Source of the DNA: Chloroflexota bacterium
Lineage (GTDB): Bacteria; Chloroflexota; UBA6077
DNA: 6,514 nt
NCBI GenBank assembly: GCA_021788565.1
Contig: JAJYKO010000326.1
Span: 1-6,514 of the forward strand
Reading direction: 5' to 3'
The notes below the pieces were generated by a model. It saw nothing but the letters and a program-made list of their open reading frames with translations. It was not told the DNA's origin and did no database searches. The translations under genes and the position numbers were made by a program. Positions within the stretch are counted from its first letter, which is position 1; each line of letters starts with the position of its first letter. Below are positions 5,531 through 6,514 of the stretch, piece after piece.

Positions 5531-6514
5531 GGCGCCACCTCCACCGTCGCTAGGCTCACCGAGTTTCCGAGCGAATCTCCGGTGGCATTGGTGATCTGCA
5601 GCCGCGCCCCGCCGTCCTGCGCGTACATGCCTACGGTGAGTCGGTAACTGCCAGGCTTGGCGTCGGGTGCTATCGGGATGTCGTACTTGTCCACGAGCAC
5701 TTCACCACGGCGCCAGGTTGTGGTGGGCCTCGTGTCTCCGACTGGCACGGCGTCCCGCTGACCAGCAAATACGTTCTGATCGTTAATCACGTGGGTGAAC
5801 ACCTTATAGCTGCGATCAAACCTGTCCAAAGCCTTCCACACCAGAGTCAGGTGCAGGGTGTCGCCGGGCTTGACCTTCGTGGCGGACAGGTCGAAGCCCG
5901 CCAGGTCGGCTCTGTCCCCGATCACGTCTCCAACGGTATTCTGCATGGAGGGCAGCTCGTATTTGGCGTCCGGTGTCTCCACGTCGATCGCCGAGAGCTC
6001 CGCGAACCGCAGGGCAGAGACAGAGTCAGCCCCAGGGGCAACTGGAGCCAAAGCCACCCAGTAGCGTGCTCTGTCGAGGTTGACCGGCAAGGTAAACCAG
6101 TACTTCGATGTGACCTCCTCGCCGGCCTGCCATTTCGAGGATGGGTAGGCAGAAATTGGCAGCCTTTGCTCGCCAAGGAGCTTGCCCGCGGAGTCGAGCA
6201 GGGCAAGCCGTACAGAGTAATCGGATCCTACGAGCTGCGGGACCTCCCATTGCGCCGTGACCTCTATCTGGTCACCGGGTACAGCACTATTCTGGCTCAC
6301 CTTAGAACTCAGCAAGCCAATATCGGCGGATCCAAACTCCCACGTGGACTGGGGGAGGCCAGCCGACGGAGTAGAGAGCCCGGTGCCGGGCTTCACGGTA
6401 ACCTTGCCCAGTGGCAACACGGTCCCAATGGGCGTGTGCTGGCTGGTGGTCGCAACGGACAACTCCTTGAGCGTCACAGGGTCGTACAGGTGCATCTCGA
6501 TTGTGTAATCGCCG
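5527..6514 (-). CDS. Tandem beta-sandwich module protein (C-terminal part, 5' end outside window)
   Basis: The frame is open through the right edge, with about 328 residues visible and a TGA stop at 5529-5527. The first internal Met (6495-6493) is not the start: the codons before it read GDYTIE, and GDYTIEMHLYD resembles the end strand of a module (compare PGSYRLTVGMY near the C terminus). At least two further modules follow: one from about FGSADIGLLS to the strand RARYWVALAP, and one from ADLAGFDLSA to the end. Both contain a 'PGD.(I/L)...(A/L).W' strand and a WxxGE(E/V) turn (SKWQAGEEV and TTWRRGEVL). No transmembrane helix, catalytic motif or sorting signal is visible in this part. Similar modules occur at the C terminus of glycosyltransferase-39-like membrane proteins and large surface proteins of Chloroflexota (recalled, not searched), so the missing N-terminal part may be a membrane glycosyltransferase. 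It is the upstream partner of the polymerase-like gene and overlaps it by 4 bases, implying co-translation and a shared glycan-related role. Confidence 0.72.
   Translation of the reverse strand, partial: GDYTIEMHLYDPVTLKELSVATTSQHTPIGTVLPLGKVTVKPGTGLSTPSAGLPQSTWEFGSADIGLLSSKVSQNSAVPGDQIEVTAQWEVPQLVGSDYSVRLALLDSAGKLLGEQRLPISAYPSSKWQAGEEVTSKYWFTLPVNLDRARYWVALAPVAPGADSVSALRFAELSAIDVETPDAKYELPSMQNTVGDVIGDRADLAGFDLSATKVKPGDTLHLTLVWKALDRFDRSYKVFTHVINDQNVFAGQRDAVPVGDTRPTTTWRRGEVLVDKYDIPIAPDAKPGSYRLTVGMYAQDGGARLQITNATGDSLGNSVSLATVEVAP
5538..5542 (-). promoter_or_regulatory. Ribosome binding site of the polymerase-like gene, inside the upstream coding region
   Basis: On the minus strand GGAGG (5542-5538) is followed by 7 bases and then ATG 5530-5528. 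It lies within the last codons of the upstream gene, which supports the ATGA-coupled start. Confidence 0.65.

Noticed and set aside
6493..6495. ATG as the true start of the minus-strand beta-sandwich protein
   Set aside because: The open frame continues to the window edge, and the codons before the Met complete a module end strand (GDYTIEMHLYD). No ribosome binding site can be judged there.

Overview
The window is moderately high-GC bacterial DNA with five protein-coding genes; two of them run off the window edges. The best guess for the host is a member of Chloroflexota or a similar GC-rich environmental bacterium. This is inferred from the style of the proteins: a sortase with a long Pro/Thr spacer, a short receiver-type response regulator, tandem beta-sandwich modules with the 'PGSYRLTVGMY' type of ending, and frequent TTG starts. 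It is not proven by any marker gene.

Left part (1-868): the C-terminal part of a clan GH-A-like glycoside hydrolase enters from the left edge and ends at 714. A 12-bp perfect hairpin follows, probably its terminator. A good sigma-70-type promoter then reads into the next gene.

Middle part (869-3986, plus strand): a response regulator with a phosphorylatable receiver domain and no recognisable output domain (TTG start at 869), a membrane-anchored sortase (1537-2295), and dihydroxy-acid dehydratase IlvD (TTG start at 2310). The sortase and ilvD are only 14 bases apart and are probably co-transcribed. The response regulator could share the transcript, since no convincing promoter is visible in the 125 bases between it and the sortase. 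IlvD carries the PGH form of the N-terminal motif, as in the E. coli enzyme.

Right part (3987-6514, minus strand): a large hairpin at 4000-4059 separates the convergent ilvD from a minus-strand operon. This operon holds an O-antigen ligase/polymerase-like polytopic membrane protein and, upstream of it with an ATGA overlap, the C-terminal part of a protein built of repeated beta-sandwich modules. That protein continues past the right edge.

Functional picture (inference): three of the five genes point to the cell surface and glycans (glycoside hydrolase, polysaccharide polymerase/ligase, beta-sandwich protein). A fourth, the sortase, anchors or polymerises surface proteins. This suggests the edge of a cell-surface polysaccharide region with a housekeeping branched-chain amino-acid gene embedded in it. 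I found no RNA genes, insertion sequences, CRISPR arrays or phage genes. No complete undescribed system is evident. The most unusual points are the divergent O-antigen ligase-like protein, the tandem-module protein, and the sortase-ilvD pairing.
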